A program made the translations under genes and the position numbers. A model generated the notes under the pieces. It made no database searches and was not told the origin of the DNA. It worked only from the letters and a program-made list of their open reading frames with translations. DNA of 64,000 nucleotides from the NCBI GenBank assembly GCA_030604405.1, contig JAUVVY010000016.1, positions 1-64,000 of the forward strand, written 5' to 3'. Shown in pieces: positions 17,113 to 26,102 of the stretch; within the stretch, counting starts at the first letter, position 1, and each line of letters starts with the position of its first letter. This DNA comes from a bacterium. GTDB lineage: Bacteria; Armatimonadota; Zipacnadia; Zipacnadales; UBA11051.

Positions 17113-17994
17113 ATGGGCCTGGTTCAGGACATCGCGCAGTCAATGCGACCACAGCAGTGGACCAAGAACCTGCTGGTATTCGCCGCGATACTGTTTGCGG
17201 GCAAAGCCGGCGACGCGGAGGCGGTAGGAGAGGTCCTGGTCGGCTTTGCGGCTTTCTGTCTGTTGTCCGGGGCGACCTATCTGCTCAACGATTCGCTCGA
17301 CGCCGCGCAGGACCGGCAGCATCCGGAAAAGTGCGATCGCCCGATAGCCGCCGGTCGCATCCCGGTCTATGAGGGCCTTCTGCTGGCCGTCTTCTTCGGT
17401 CTCTTGGGCCTCGTGATGTCGTACTTCATCACCTGGGGCTTTTTCATCACTGCGGTCTTGTACCTGGTGCTGACCACGGCCTATTCGTTGTGGCTCAAGC
17501 ACATCGTCATCTTAGATGTGCTGGCGGTGTCGCTCGGATATGTGCTGCGGGCGGTGGCAGGCGCGGCGGCAATCAGTGTCGAGATTTCGCCTTGGCTGAT
17601 CATCTGCACGCTGCTGCTGACGCTGTTTTTGGCGCTTGCCAAGCGGCGCGGTGAGCTTGTGCAGCTTGAAGAAGGGGCTATCGATTATCGCAGAATCCTC
17701 GATGAGTACAGCCCGCAGTTGCTGGACCAGATGATAGCTGTTGTGACGGCCTCCACGGTGGTGGCCTACTGCCTGTACACGGTAGATGCGCGCACCCTCC
17801 AGGTGGTCGGCACGCACAACCTCGTCTATACCGTGCCACTGGTCATATACGGGATATTCCGCTACCTGTATCTGATGCACGAGAAAAAGCTGGGGGACCA
17901 TCCCGACCAGCTCTTGCTTACAGACGGCCCGCTGCTGTTGACGGTGGCGCTCTACGCTGCTGCAGTGGGCGTCATACTCTATTTCATCCCCTGA
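17113..17994 (+). CDS. UbiA-family prenyltransferase, decaprenyl-phosphate phosphoribosyltransferase-like
   Basis: A 293-residue polytopic membrane enzyme. It starts with RPQQWTKNLLVFAAIL and carries the Mg-binding motif NDSLDAAQDRQHPEKCDRPI (residues 60-79), with a second acidic loop around KRRGELVQLEEGAIDYR. This combination matches the UbiA branch that transfers a phosphoribosyl group from PRPP to polyprenyl phosphate in cell-envelope arabinan pathways, rather than the quinone branches. It begins 3 nt after lysS. Its last 16 nt overlap the convergent gene at 17979. Confidence 0.8.
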   Translation: MGLVQDIAQSMRPQQWTKNLLVFAAILFAGKAGDAEAVGEVLVGFAAFCLLSGATYLLNDSLDAAQDRQHPEKCDRPIAAGRIPVYEGLLLAVFFGLLGLVMSYFITWGFFITAVLYLVLTTAYSLWLKHIVILDVLAVSLGYVLRAVAGAAAISVEISPWLIICTLLLTLFLALAKRRGELVQLEEGAIDYRRILDEYSPQLLDQMIAVVTASTVVAYCLYTVDARTLQVVGTHNLVYTVPLVIYGIFRYLYLMHEKKLGDHPDQLLLTDGPLLLTVALYAAAVGVILYFIP

Positions 17995-19532
17995 GCCGGT
18001 GCCGCTTTGGTGCGTGATGCCTCGACCAGCCGCGAATTAGGCCCGTTGCGGTTGACAAAAACTGTTGCCTGCGGGTCGCGGTACACAGCCGCCCAGTTGC
18101 CCTTATCCTGTACCGCCGCCGCGAGCGGCACACCGGGCTGGACAATGCCCCACTGCACGTTGTAGCTCTCAGCCACCTCTTCCCAGCCTTCCCTGGTTTC
18201 GCGGATAGTCAGCCAGTCTGCGAATACCTCTCTGCCATACATATCCACACGCCCGTCAATGAAGACCTTGTGACGCGGGTAGAGCCGGTGGATAAGATAA
18301 CCGCCCCAGTGGTAAGGGTTGTACATGTTGCCCCGCAGATCATGTGTATCTATCCACTCCACTGCTGCGACGGGAAACAGATTCTCGTTGAGCGCGCGTT
18401 TTGCCGTCACCGGCCGATAGATAGACATCACGCCGACGAGGGCGATGACAACCATAGCAAGCGGCAGGATACGCTCTGGCGCTGTCTTAGAATCGCCGCT
18501 CCAGCCCAACAGAGTGGGTGAAAGCTCCCGCAACCATTCGCTTAGCACGGGGGTCAGGACCCAGGCCATTATGATGGCGGCCGGCATCGCGGCCCTGCCC
18601 CAGCGTAACCCCATCATCACCATCAGCCCTGCCAGCAGCAACTGAAACAGCGACACCCGGCTCATCCTGACCAGCACTACGAGCGCGCCGCCGATCAGTA
18701 CTACCGTCGTCGCCGCCATCTCAAGGGAGGCGAGTGTCGGAGCCTGCCATTCTTGTAGCAGCTGCGCGTGGTAGGAATAAGCGCCGCCAGGGAGGTAGTT
18801 GAGCGAATAAAGCAGCAACTTGAATCGGACCGGGTTAAGAACACTTGCTGCAATGCAGGCCAGTAGCAGCGAGGCACCCTCCACAACTCCCGGTGCCGAG
18901 AGCCGGAGCCCATCACTCACCCTTTGCCGCGAGCCCAGCGCCCTGTGTACCAGCCAGAAGCCCACAATAGCCAGCCCCAGCGTGAAGCTGGCATGGGTGT
19001 TGGCCCACAGTACGAACAGCAGCGGCACCAGCCACTTCAGCCACGGTCGGCTGGTACTGCCTTCAAGGAGGCTTACCAGCGCCAGCAGCAGAAGCGGCAT
19101 CATCAAGTGCGGGCGGCAAGTCACGTTAGGCATGCTCGCCGCCGCCACCAACACCAGGACCACCACTGTGAGCAGATAGGAGGATTTCCGGCAAACCAGC
19201 AGCACCGCCAGCAACCCCAACGCAAACGCCGCCAGAATCATGCGCAGCCACACTAAGGCGCGATCCTGGCCCAGCCTGTATGTTGCGGCCTGCACCACCT
19301 CAAAGAGCCACTGCTGCGGGGGCCGGAAGTTGCCGGCTGCGGTGTGGGAGTATTCGTCGTATAGGCCTATGTCGCCGGTGCGGATGATGTCCTGGCCGAG
19401 CTGCTGATGCCACCAGACATCATACGAGCGGATATGGCCGGAACCGATCATCCCGCCCAGCAACAGGCCCAGGACGTACAGCAAAATCACAAACCGGCGA
19501 TGATGTGGCTGGCGCATGGCTTTCGTCAACAA
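17979..19532 (-). CDS. Polytopic membrane protein, GT-C glycosyltransferase-like
   Basis: About 510 residues with roughly ten membrane spans followed by a soluble C-terminal domain (from about residue 390). The first extracytoplasmic loop reads SYDVWWHQQLGQDI, placing an acidic residue where GT-C lipid-sugar transferases have their catalytic Asp, and the tail has GNMYNPYHWGGYLIHRLYP and KVFIDGRVDMYG. A GT-C fold is inferred from topology; no specific activity is assigned. The start is ambiguous: two TTG codons (19532, 19529) directly follow GGGGAGG, with an ATG at 19517. It lies 21 nt after the ceramidase-like gene and its 3' end overlaps the UbiA gene antisense. Confidence 0.72.
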   Translation of the reverse strand: MLTKAMRQPHHRRFVILLYVLGLLLGGMIGSGHIRSYDVWWHQQLGQDIIRTGDIGLYDEYSHTAAGNFRPPQQWLFEVVQAATYRLGQDRALVWLRMILAAFALGLLAVLLVCRKSSYLLTVVVLVLVAAASMPNVTCRPHLMMPLLLLALVSLLEGSTSRPWLKWLVPLLFVLWANTHASFTLGLAIVGFWLVHRALGSRQRVSDGLRLSAPGVVEGASLLLACIAASVLNPVRFKLLLYSLNYLPGGAYSYHAQLLQEWQAPTLASLEMAATTVVLIGGALVVLVRMSRVSLFQLLLAGLMVMMGLRWGRAAMPAAIIMAWVLTPVLSEWLRELSPTLLGWSGDSKTAPERILPLAMVVIALVGVMSIYRPVTAKRALNENLFPVAAVEWIDTHDLRGNMYNPYHWGGYLIHRLYPRHKVFIDGRVDMYGREVFADWLTIRETREGWEEVAESYNVQWGIVQPGVPLAAAVQDKGNWAAVYRDPQATVFVNRNGPNSRLVEASRTKAAPAQGMK

Positions 19533-19553
19533 CCTCCCCGGGTTCAGAACTGC

Positions 19554-20855
19554 TCAAACGGCAGCTTGTAGCGAGCGGATATGTTCTATGCCTTTGTTGA
19601 TCAGCACCGCGACCGACTCGGGCTTGTAGCCCAGCGGCCTTGGCTCGGGCGTCAGCGAGTAGAGGAACGCTGTTTCCACCTCGTAGCCGCCTTCGGAGTG
19701 CGCGCCCAAAGAGGCCACATAGGAGCGCAGAAGGTTGGAGTAGCCGAGTGTCCACAGTTTCAAGTCGGACAGCTTCTGTTTGAGTTCCAGGCCGATTTCA
19801 CAGCTTATCTCGCCGCCCATGCCGATGATGTACAGGTCACCGATCTTCAGCACCTGGACTTCCACCGGCAGCGTGTCAGCAAGGCCGCCCTTCTCGGCGA
19901 TGGCCTTGCGGGCCGCCTGCGCATACGCTTGCTCCCAGTCGTGCCCCGCCTCAAGCTCGGAAAGCTGCTGCTCCGTGGGTGTGCCCCGAGTCGGCAGGTC
20001 GGCGATGGCGCTGCTGCCCGCCAGTTCATCGCCCAGCTCTTCTGGCTCGCCGCACAGCGCGGCTGCGACCGCACGGCCCAGCTCGCGGCCGATCTCATAC
20101 ACCGTCTCCACCGTAGCCGCGCCGAAGGTTTTGCTGACCGGGTCAACTGAGCGCGGCTTGACATCGCCACCGCAGCCCTGCAAGAAAATCGGCAGGCAAC
20201 CGGGGATCGCTTCGCGCAGCAGACCTCTGGCCGGGCCCGGGTAGTCGGTGCCGATGAGCTGCCCGCCCATCGTGGTCGGATGACACGCGTAGGAAAACAG
20301 CACCGCACGCACTTCGCCGTCGGGCGTAAGCACGCGCATAACGGGCACGTCCATGTCAGTCGGCTTGCTCGGGGCGGGTAACATGCCGGCGCATGTTCCG
20401 TCCGGATTTGCGCGGCGGCGGTTGATACCCAGCGTGCAGGAGCCGACGGCATAGTCCAGCTTGCTGTCCTGCAAGTCGGCCACAGCTTCCTGCAAGAGAG
20501 CAGATAGCTTCTCTTTCAACTCCGTCAGCCATTCGTCATCAAATTTGCGGATTGAACCCCTGACCACGCGACATGCCGGCGCGCAGTGGGTGTGACTGGT
20601 GTTGACCAGCATTCGTTCCGGGGCAATGCCGAGTGTACCGGCGGCCTCGCGTATCGGCGCCAGCAGAAACTCGTCAACGCCAACAAGGTCCAGGGCCATG
20701 ACGCCCGCGCGCACGTCGCCGTTATCAAAGACCACCACGGATGCTTCGAGGTCGTTATAGGCTCCTTCGGACGGCTCTGTCCGCGCCGCAAATCCGGTCA
20801 TCCAGATCGGGCGGTCGGGAGTAATCGTAGCATTGGCGATGCCGACTTTCATCAT
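19554..20855 (-). CDS. Neutral/alkaline ceramidase N-terminal-domain-like hydrolase
   Basis: A 433-residue protein of the neutral ceramidase-like zinc amidase fold, without signal peptide. VGIANATITPDRPIWMTGFA at the N-terminus, NTSHTHCAPACR near residue 90 (zinc-binding histidines), FSYACHPTTMGG near 190 and QGCGGDVKPR near 230 are typical of the family. In this fold members hydrolyse N-acyl bonds, but the short bacterial homologues are mostly uncharacterised. The start is one of GTG-ATG-ATG at 20858-20850; the ATG at 20855 is 10 nt after GGAG. It is followed on the same strand by the GT-C-like gene. Confidence 0.78.
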   Translation of the reverse strand: MMKVGIANATITPDRPIWMTGFAARTEPSEGAYNDLEASVVVFDNGDVRAGVMALDLVGVDEFLLAPIREAAGTLGIAPERMLVNTSHTHCAPACRVVRGSIRKFDDEWLTELKEKLSALLQEAVADLQDSKLDYAVGSCTLGINRRRANPDGTCAGMLPAPSKPTDMDVPVMRVLTPDGEVRAVLFSYACHPTTMGGQLIGTDYPGPARGLLREAIPGCLPIFLQGCGGDVKPRSVDPVSKTFGAATVETVYEIGRELGRAVAAALCGEPEELGDELAGSSAIADLPTRGTPTEQQLSELEAGHDWEQAYAQAARKAIAEKGGLADTLPVEVQVLKIGDLYIIGMGGEISCEIGLELKQKLSDLKLWTLGYSNLLRSYVASLGAHSEGGYEVETAFLYSLTPEPRPLGYKPESVAVLINKGIEHIRSLQAAV

Positions 20856-20970
20856 CACTATTCATCTCCGAGATTGCGCTATTGTTTGCATGTGACTGTA
20901 GCTACCCGATGCTAATTCCCCATACGCAGGAATATGCCCTCCTGACCGCGAATATCTGACCAGAGTACAG

Positions 20971-21588
20971 GTGATAAAGGTGCCTGACCGAGGCTATTTC
21001 TGCGGCGGGGCTGGCTGTGGTGGGATACTGCTGATACTGGCGGTCTGTGTGTTAGCTGCCAGCGGCTTTGCCTATCGTCACGGCCCGCACTGGTCTTACA
21101 TGCTGCTGCACCCCCGCGCGCCCGGCGTGATCGTTCACCACAGCGCCACGGACGCCAGGGCCGGTGGCGGCAACGTCAATGCTGCCCTGTTAGATGAGGC
21201 GCACAGCCGACGCGGCTGGGAGATACGCGACAGCCACAATACCTATCACATCGGCTACCATTTCGTAATCCTGCCTGACGGCACGGTCGAGCGCGGGCGG
21301 CCGGAATGGCTGCCCGGTGCACACGCCAGAGGCAATAACCACTATCTCGGCATTTGTCTGGTCGGCAATTTCTCGTCCCAGGCCAACGCTGACGGTACCC
21401 AGCAGCCGGCACGTCCCACCGCCGCCCAACTTGCAGCGCTCAACTCGCTGCTGAAAGAGCTCATGCAAAGGCACGGGTTTTCGCCTGAGGATGTCTACGC
21501 TCACAGCGAGTTTGGGGTAACTGAGTGTCCGGGCGACCGCTTCCATATCGAAGAGGTCAGGAGGCGGCTGGCACAAAGCGGTGGCTAG
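20971..21588 (+). CDS. N-acetylmuramoyl-L-alanine amidase (PGRP/amidase_2 fold), membrane-anchored
   Basis: A 205-residue protein with an N-terminal membrane segment (about residues 13-33) and an amidase_2 domain. VIVHHSATDA provides the first zinc histidine, GYHFVILPDGTVERGR and NNHYLGICLVGNF are the central strands, and AHSEFGVTECPGDRF provides the remaining histidine and cysteine ligands. It would cleave the peptide from muramic acid on the outer face of the inner membrane. The start is GTG at 20971. It is divergent from the ceramidase-like gene. Confidence 0.86.
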   Translation: MIKVPDRGYFCGGAGCGGILLILAVCVLAASGFAYRHGPHWSYMLLHPRAPGVIVHHSATDARAGGGNVNAALLDEAHSRRGWEIRDSHNTYHIGYHFVILPDGTVERGRPEWLPGAHARGNNHYLGICLVGNFSSQANADGTQQPARPTAAQLAALNSLLKELMQRHGFSPEDVYAHSEFGVTECPGDRFHIEEVRRRLAQSGG

Positions 21589-21737
21589 ATGTAGCAAACC
21601 GGCATTGTAGGCCGCCCGTAGGCAGCGAAAAAATATCTTCTGCTTGGAGGAGTATCAGCAGAGACAGAGAATAACCCTTGTTGGTGTGTAATCTTCGTAC
21701 CTGATGACCGCTTCGCAGGATGCTCCGGAGGGATGAT

Positions 21738-22100
21738 ATGGAGACGCGTGTGAGCCCGGCTGTCGTTGTGGTAGTGTTGGTACTTGTGGCGGCAATACTG
21801 TTGGCCCTCTACTATGGGATAATCGCAAAGGCCCCCGAAACGCCATCGGAAGAAGGGGCCGCCGAACTGCCAATGCCGTCGGACTTACCTCCCGACATAG
21901 AGGCTGAACAGCCAGCGGCCGAAGCAGGCACTACCGAGGAGGGGGCCACTGCGGAAGCGGCAGAGACATCAGATGAGGCCGCCGCCGAGGAGGCTCCTGC
22001 CGAAGAGCAGCCACCAGAAGCGGCTGAAACGCCTGCGGAGAACGCCCCTGATACCAGTGAGCAAGGCGTACCCTCAGAGACAGAGACAGGCGACGAATAG
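21738..22100 (+). CDS. Small membrane-anchored protein with acidic Glu/Ala/Pro tail
   Basis: A 120-residue protein starting METRVSPAVV at the ATG at 21738, 5 nt after GGAGGG. A hydrophobic segment (residues 8-29) is followed by about 90 residues made almost only of E, A, P, T and S, with no globular region and no recognisable repeat length. It resembles wall- or periplasm-spanning low-complexity tails. I do not recognise it and the function is unknown. The region 21589-21737 upstream has no other gene. Confidence 0.65.
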   Translation: METRVSPAVVVVVLVLVAAILLALYYGIIAKAPETPSEEGAAELPMPSDLPPDIEAEQPAAEAGTTEEGATAEAAETSDEAAAEEAPAEEQPPEAAETPAENAPDTSEQGVPSETETGDE

Positions 22101-22152
22101 AGAGAAGTAGCCGCCTGCGCCATTTGCAGGTGGCAAGTCTATGATAACAAAG

Positions 22153-22178
22153 CCGACCGCCACTGACTTGGCGGTCGG
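22153..22178. terminator. Hairpin between convergent genes, likely bidirectional terminator
   Basis: A perfect 10-bp stem (CCGACCGCCA / TGGCGGTCGG) with a 6-nt loop lies between the convergent ends at 22100 and 22228. The tract after it is only modestly T-rich on either strand. A second, imperfect hairpin precedes it at 22111-22135. Confidence 0.55.
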
Positions 22179-22227
22179 TATCGCGTTTCATTCAAGCTCT
22201 GCAAGCTGTCAGCAGCCCGAATATGTC

Positions 22228-23109
22228 CTAGTCGACATTCGTCGCCTGGGCGGCGGGGTCTGTCGTTGGCTCCTCCGTCTCGGGCTGAGGGGCCATCGCC
22301 AAGCTCCAATCTACTTGCACATTCAGCGGAAACCCCCCCATGTCCACCTGGGCCTTGAATATTGCATTACCTTTGGCCTTGGTGACTACGCCGCTTTCCA
22401 AATCAAGAACCTGCCACATGTCGGTTATGGTAAGTTCGCCGTTGTTTATGGGCACCGGATCGCCGTAGCCGAGGGGATTGGGCGCCTTGAAGGTAGGCAC
22501 ATACATGGTGATCTGCGACACCAGCGACGCCTCCCGCTCCTCCTTGACCTCAACTAGCTTCGTGGTAACATTCAGCGCGATCGGCTTTGTCTTAGGGGCG
22601 AGTTGCAGCAGCGGGCTAGCCTCCCACTCCTCCCCGATGGCAACGGGGTGGTCCGGGAACCTGACCAGGTGACACAGCACAGCCAACAGTTGGCTGGGTA
22701 TTCCAGCTTGGTCGAGCTTGGTCAGGTCAGCGGTCTCAAGCTGCTCGACATCAGCCTCCCCCAGTGGCGAGACCTCGAGAGCCATGCAAGCCTCCGTGTT
22801 GCCCGCCATCATCTGCCCGTTGAACGCCTGCTGGATGTCAGTAAGCTCAAGCGTCATTGTGAAGGTTTGCGTCTCGGCGTCCAGAGCCGTGATCGTGCAC
22901 TGCAGGTTACTTCTCATCCAGCCCTCGATACCTAGCGGGTTGTTCTCCATAGACACGTTTTCAACGGTTGCGCCCAGTTGCTGCTGCACAACGAGTTCTG
23001 CTTGCGGGTTGTAGCGCAGGTCGTACTCCCTGACTGGAGCCTCCTGCGCAAGCGCAGCCCCTGCCAGTAGCGCCACAATCAGGACGCTGACAAGACATGC
23101 ATGTTTCAT
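22228..23109 (-). CDS. Secreted protein of unknown function
   Basis: A 293-residue protein with a clear signal peptide (MKHACLVSVLIVALLAGAALAQ). The start at 23109 is set by GGAGG 6 nt upstream; longer in-frame readings lack a ribosome site and would bury the signal peptide. The mature part is beta-rich with no cysteine pairs and no catalytic motif I can name; phrases such as HLVRFPDHPVAIGEEWEA recall the DUF6263-type secreted beta proteins, but only weakly. The last 25 residues are a low-complexity PETEEPTTDPAAQ tail. It is transcribed from the promoter at 23170-23198. Confidence 0.75.
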   Translation of the reverse strand: MKHACLVSVLIVALLAGAALAQEAPVREYDLRYNPQAELVVQQQLGATVENVSMENNPLGIEGWMRSNLQCTITALDAETQTFTMTLELTDIQQAFNGQMMAGNTEACMALEVSPLGEADVEQLETADLTKLDQAGIPSQLLAVLCHLVRFPDHPVAIGEEWEASPLLQLAPKTKPIALNVTTKLVEVKEEREASLVSQITMYVPTFKAPNPLGYGDPVPINNGELTITDMWQVLDLESGVVTKAKGNAIFKAQVDMGGFPLNVQVDWSLAMAPQPETEEPTTDPAAQATNVD

Positions 23110-23169
23110 TACTCGCCTCCGAGGTTTCTGCAGGACACCGGCTGCTTGTGTGCCGATAGCCGTGCATAT

Positions 23170-23198
23170 ATAATACAGTAGCGCCTGCATGGTGTGAA
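23170..23198 (-). promoter_or_regulatory. Promoter of the secreted protein gene at 22228
   Basis: Reading the minus strand, TTCACA (23198-23193) and TATTAT (23175-23170) are 17 nt apart, each one mismatch or so from consensus. The implied leader is about 55 nt. Confidence 0.65.
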
Positions 23199-23301
23199 GT
23201 GCGAAATGCTTCGCTGTCACGCTGGGTACAGCCACGTCGCAACTTGATACCGCGCTCCTATTATAGAATGTAGTAGATGCCAAAAGCAAGAGGCCCAAGA
23301 G

Positions 23302-23799
23302 ATGAGAGCCGCAGTGCTGGTAGCCGATGCCGCCGCCGTACCTGAAGACTGGGGCCCGCTGACCAACATGCTCGAAGCGGCATGTGAAGAGTACGTGGTG
23401 CTGTGCGCGGCCGAGGTCCAAATCCCCGCCGGCCGACCGCGCCGTAACATCGAGCCCAGTGATGAACTCACCGCGCTCAAGCAAGCGCTGGTCTGGAGTC
23501 GGAGAGAGCCGGTTCTACTCATTTCCGCCGAACTCGCTGCCCCTTCGGCCGAACTTGCTCGCTATCTGGAGTATGTCAAAGCCGGCTACGACGCGGTTGT
23601 ACCCATGATAGACCAGCAAACGTGCCAGCCGCTTTTCGCCATCTACACCCTCGCCTGCCTCAGTCACATCAACTCGGCCCTGCTCAGCGGGAAGTTTGCC
23701 ATCAACGACCTCCTGGACGAGCTTGCCGTCAGGTATGTAGATCCCAGTGAGGTGGCCAAGTTCGGCGAAGCGGCCGTCATTCTTTCCAGCGACGGCTGA
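23302..23799 (+). CDS. MobA-like nucleotidyltransferase fold protein lacking the nucleotide-binding loop
   Basis: A 165-residue protein. Its C-terminal half matches the molybdenum-cofactor guanylyltransferase pattern: YDAVVPMIDQQTCQPLFAIY, then a helix and INDLLDELAVRYVDPSEV. The N-terminal loop that binds GTP in MobA (LAGGxSxRMG) is absent; the sequence runs MRAAVLVADAAAVPEDWGPL. Either it is a catalytically dead paralogue or it uses another ligand. It is flanked by a divergent secreted protein and by the convergent nfnB gene (31 nt between stops). The ATG at 23302 has a weak AAGAG upstream. Confidence 0.65.
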   Translation: MRAAVLVADAAAVPEDWGPLTNMLEAACEEYVVLCAAEVQIPAGRPRRNIEPSDELTALKQALVWSRREPVLLISAELAAPSAELARYLEYVKAGYDAVVPMIDQQTCQPLFAIYTLACLSHINSALLSGKFAINDLLDELAVRYVDPSEVAKFGEAAVILSSDG

Positions 23800-23829
23800 C
23801 GAAAAGGCGAGCGGCGCGGCGCTGTACTT

Positions 23830-25254
23830 CTATTGTCTTTCAGCCGCCTGGCCGCGCAGGTAATCGTCAATGGCGGCGGCAGCGCGACGGCCCGCGCCCA
23901 TCGCTTCGATTACGGTCGCGGCACCGGTGACGATATCACCGCCGGCATAAACACCCGGAATATTGCCTGCGCCGGTGCTTTCGTCCGTGGTGATATAACC
24001 CCAGTCGTTGACGGCCAACTCCGGCGTTGTCGAGGAGATAAGCGGGTTGGCGCCTGAGCCGATGGCGATGACAGCCACATCTACGGGGAGCTCAAACTCG
24101 GAACCCTCGATCGGTACGGGCCGGCGGCGGCCGTCTTCGTCGGGCTCACCAAGCTCCATCTTCTGGATGATCGCCCCACGCAGGCGCTGCTCTTCGTCGC
24201 CCAGAAACTCCACCGGCACAGTCAGTAGCATGAATTCGATGCCCTCTTCCTCGGCGTGATGAATCTCCTCGAGACGCGCCGGCATTTCCTCGAAGCTGCG
24301 GCGATAGACGATGTATGAGTGCTGTGCGCCGAGGCGTTTGGCCACGCGCGCCGCATCCATGGCGACATTGCCGCCGCCTACTGTGATTACGCAGCGGCCA
24401 CGGATCGTCGGCGTGTCCGACTGCGGCCAGTTGTAAGCCTTCATCAGGTTGGCGCGGGTGAGATACTCGTTGGCAGACAAGACGCCGACGAGATTCTCGC
24501 CAGCAACGCCGAGGAACCGGGGCAAGCCGGCGCCCGTGCCGATGAACACCGCATCATACTCCTGCAGCAATTCTTCGACAGTCTGAGCCCTGCCGATAAC
24601 CTGGCTGGTGCGGAACTCAACACCGAGCTTGCGTAGATACTCCACTTCCTGGCCGAGGATAGCCTTAGGCAGGCGGAACTCGGGGATGCCATAGACCAGC
24701 ACGCCGCCCAGTTCATGGAGGGCCTCGAACACCACAACCTCGTGGCCCATCTTCGCCAGGTCAGCGGCGGCTGAAAGGCCTGCCGGACCGGAGCCGACTA
24801 TAGCCACTCGCTTTCCCGAGGCCGGCTCTATCTCAGGAACGGCCACCTCGCCCTGCGCCCGTTCATAGTCGGCAGCAAAGCGCTCCAAGCGCCCGACGGC
24901 CACCGGCTCGTGCTTGCCTTTGCCCAGCACGCACACTATCTCGCACTGGGTCTCCTGTGGGCAAACGCGCCCGCATATGGCCGGCAGGGCATTGGTCTCC
25001 TTTATTTTCCTGGCTGCGGCCACGAAGTCCCCCTCGTGCACGAGCTTGATAAAGCCGGAAATATCCACGGCTACGGGGCAGCCTTCCACACACTTGGGAT
25101 CCTTGCATTGCAGGCAGCGCGAGGCTTCGGCCTGCGCGAGCTGTGGGGTATAGCCGAGAGCTACTTCATTAAAATTGCGAATCCGCTCTTGCGGGTCCTG
25201 CTCAGGCATACTCTGGCGTGGCAGCCGTTTGGGTCTGGGCTTCTTTTTGCTCAT
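23830..25254 (-). CDS. nfnB: NADPH-linked electron-bifurcating transhydrogenase / glutamate synthase-like large subunit (NfnB/GltA family)
   Basis: A 474-residue flavoprotein. The N-terminal domain has two cysteine clusters for [4Fe-4S] centres (CLQCKDPKCVEGCP and CGRVCPQETQCEIVC). An FAD loop VAIVGSGPAGLSAAADLAKMG and a second NAD(P)H loop VITVGGGNVAMDAARVAK follow, then GVYAGGDIVTGAATVIEA. The start is ATG at 25254 (MSKKKPRPKR), overlapping the upstream stop as ATGA; a longer reading of the frame is noncoding overlap with nfnA. Paired with the FAD/[2Fe-2S] subunit upstream, this is most likely NfnAB (reduced ferredoxin:NADP+ oxidoreductase) or a sulfide dehydrogenase-type enzyme. Confidence 0.88.
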   Translation of the reverse strand: MSKKKPRPKRLPRQSMPEQDPQERIRNFNEVALGYTPQLAQAEASRCLQCKDPKCVEGCPVAVDISGFIKLVHEGDFVAAARKIKETNALPAICGRVCPQETQCEIVCVLGKGKHEPVAVGRLERFAADYERAQGEVAVPEIEPASGKRVAIVGSGPAGLSAAADLAKMGHEVVVFEALHELGGVLVYGIPEFRLPKAILGQEVEYLRKLGVEFRTSQVIGRAQTVEELLQEYDAVFIGTGAGLPRFLGVAGENLVGVLSANEYLTRANLMKAYNWPQSDTPTIRGRCVITVGGGNVAMDAARVAKRLGAQHSYIVYRRSFEEMPARLEEIHHAEEEGIEFMLLTVPVEFLGDEEQRLRGAIIQKMELGEPDEDGRRRPVPIEGSEFELPVDVAVIAIGSGANPLISSTTPELAVNDWGYITTDESTGAGNIPGVYAGGDIVTGAATVIEAMGAGRRAAAAIDDYLRGQAAERQ

Positions 25255-26102
25255 TCGATTTTGCTCTCCAGTTTGCAGGTCTGCTCGTACTGAGCATGGG
25301 CTTCGACCTCGGCATCGGTATAGGTTTTCTGCCGGGCCATCAGCAACTCGAAGTTGACCAGGTGTCCGTCGAACTCGGGCCCGTCCACGCAGGCGAACTT
25401 CGTCTCCCCACCGATCTCGACCCGGCAGCCCCCGCACATGCCGGTGCCGTCAACCATGATCGGGTTCAGGCTGACCATGGTCACAATGCCATGAGGCCGA
25501 GTCATTTCCGCCACTGCCCTCATCATCGGCGTCGGCCCCACGGCCAGAACAAAGTCTATCGCCATACCCTCGTCGAGAAACTGTTGCAGCACCTCAGTGA
25601 CGAAGCCGTGGTGGCCGAGCGTCCCGTCGTCAGTGCAGATCTGGACGCGCGAGCAGACCTTTGCCAATTCATCTATCAGAATCACGGCCGCCTTCGTGCG
25701 CGCGCCGTTGATCGCGATGACTTCGTTGCCGGCATCTGACAGGGCTTTGGCGATAGGCACGACAGGCGCAACGCCGTAGCCGCCGCCCAATACGACGCAA
25801 GTTCCGTAATTCTCGATATGGGTCGGCTTGCCCAAAGGGCCGGCGATCTGTTCGATACTATCCCCAACCGGCAAAGCCGCTATCTTCATGGTTGATTCAC
25901 CCACCGCCTGGAAGACGAGAGTTATCGTGCCCGCCTCGGGGTCGGAATCAACAATAGTCAGCGGTATGCGCTCGCAGCCTTCGCCACAGAATACGATGAC
26001 GAACTGCCCCGCCTGCCGCTTCTTCGCAATCGCCTCGGCCTTGACACGGATACGGTGTGTATCCGGGGCCAGCTCTTCCTTCGAGACTATCTCGTGTGCG
26101 AT
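25251..26102 (-). CDS. nfnA: Ferredoxin-NADP+ reductase-like subunit (NfnA family), apparent AUC start
   Basis: About 283 residues with FAD-binding and NAD-binding domains: HEIVSKEELAP at the N-terminus, QAGQFVIVFCGEGCERIPLT, VGDSIEQIAGPLGKPTHI, VVLGGGYGVAPVVPIAKAL, and the C-terminal [2Fe-2S] cluster (GTGMCGGCRVEIGGETKFACVDGPEFDGH). The family is about 280 residues, so the coding region must begin near 26102. No ATG, GTG or TTG exists in frame between the upstream stop (26111-26109) and 25904. An ATC at 26102-26100 lies 6 nt after GAGGTGA, a perfect match to the ribosomal anti-Shine-Dalgarno. A sequencing error in the third base of the start codon is the main alternative. The stop overlaps nfnB. 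Confidence 0.85.
   Translation of the reverse strand: MAHEIVSKEELAPDTHRIRVKAEAIAKKRQAGQFVIVFCGEGCERIPLTIVDSDPEAGTITLVFQAVGESTMKIAALPVGDSIEQIAGPLGKPTHIENYGTCVVLGGGYGVAPVVPIAKALSDAGNEVIAINGARTKAAVILIDELAKVCSRVQICTDDGTLGHHGFVTEVLQQFLDEGMAIDFVLAVGPTPMMRAVAEMTRPHGIVTMVSLNPIMVDGTGMCGGCRVEIGGETKFACVDGPEFDGHLVNFELLMARQKTYTDAEVEAHAQYEQTCKLESKIE

Noticed and set aside
23110-23484. Longer N-terminus for the secreted protein at 22228
   Set aside because: The extension passes through the promoter and lacks a ribosome site; the signal peptide with GGAGG upstream defines the start at 23109.
25255-25437. Longer N-terminus for NfnB
   Set aside because: It is the out-of-frame overlap with the end of nfnA; MSKKKPRPKR at 25254 has the ATGA junction and matches the family.
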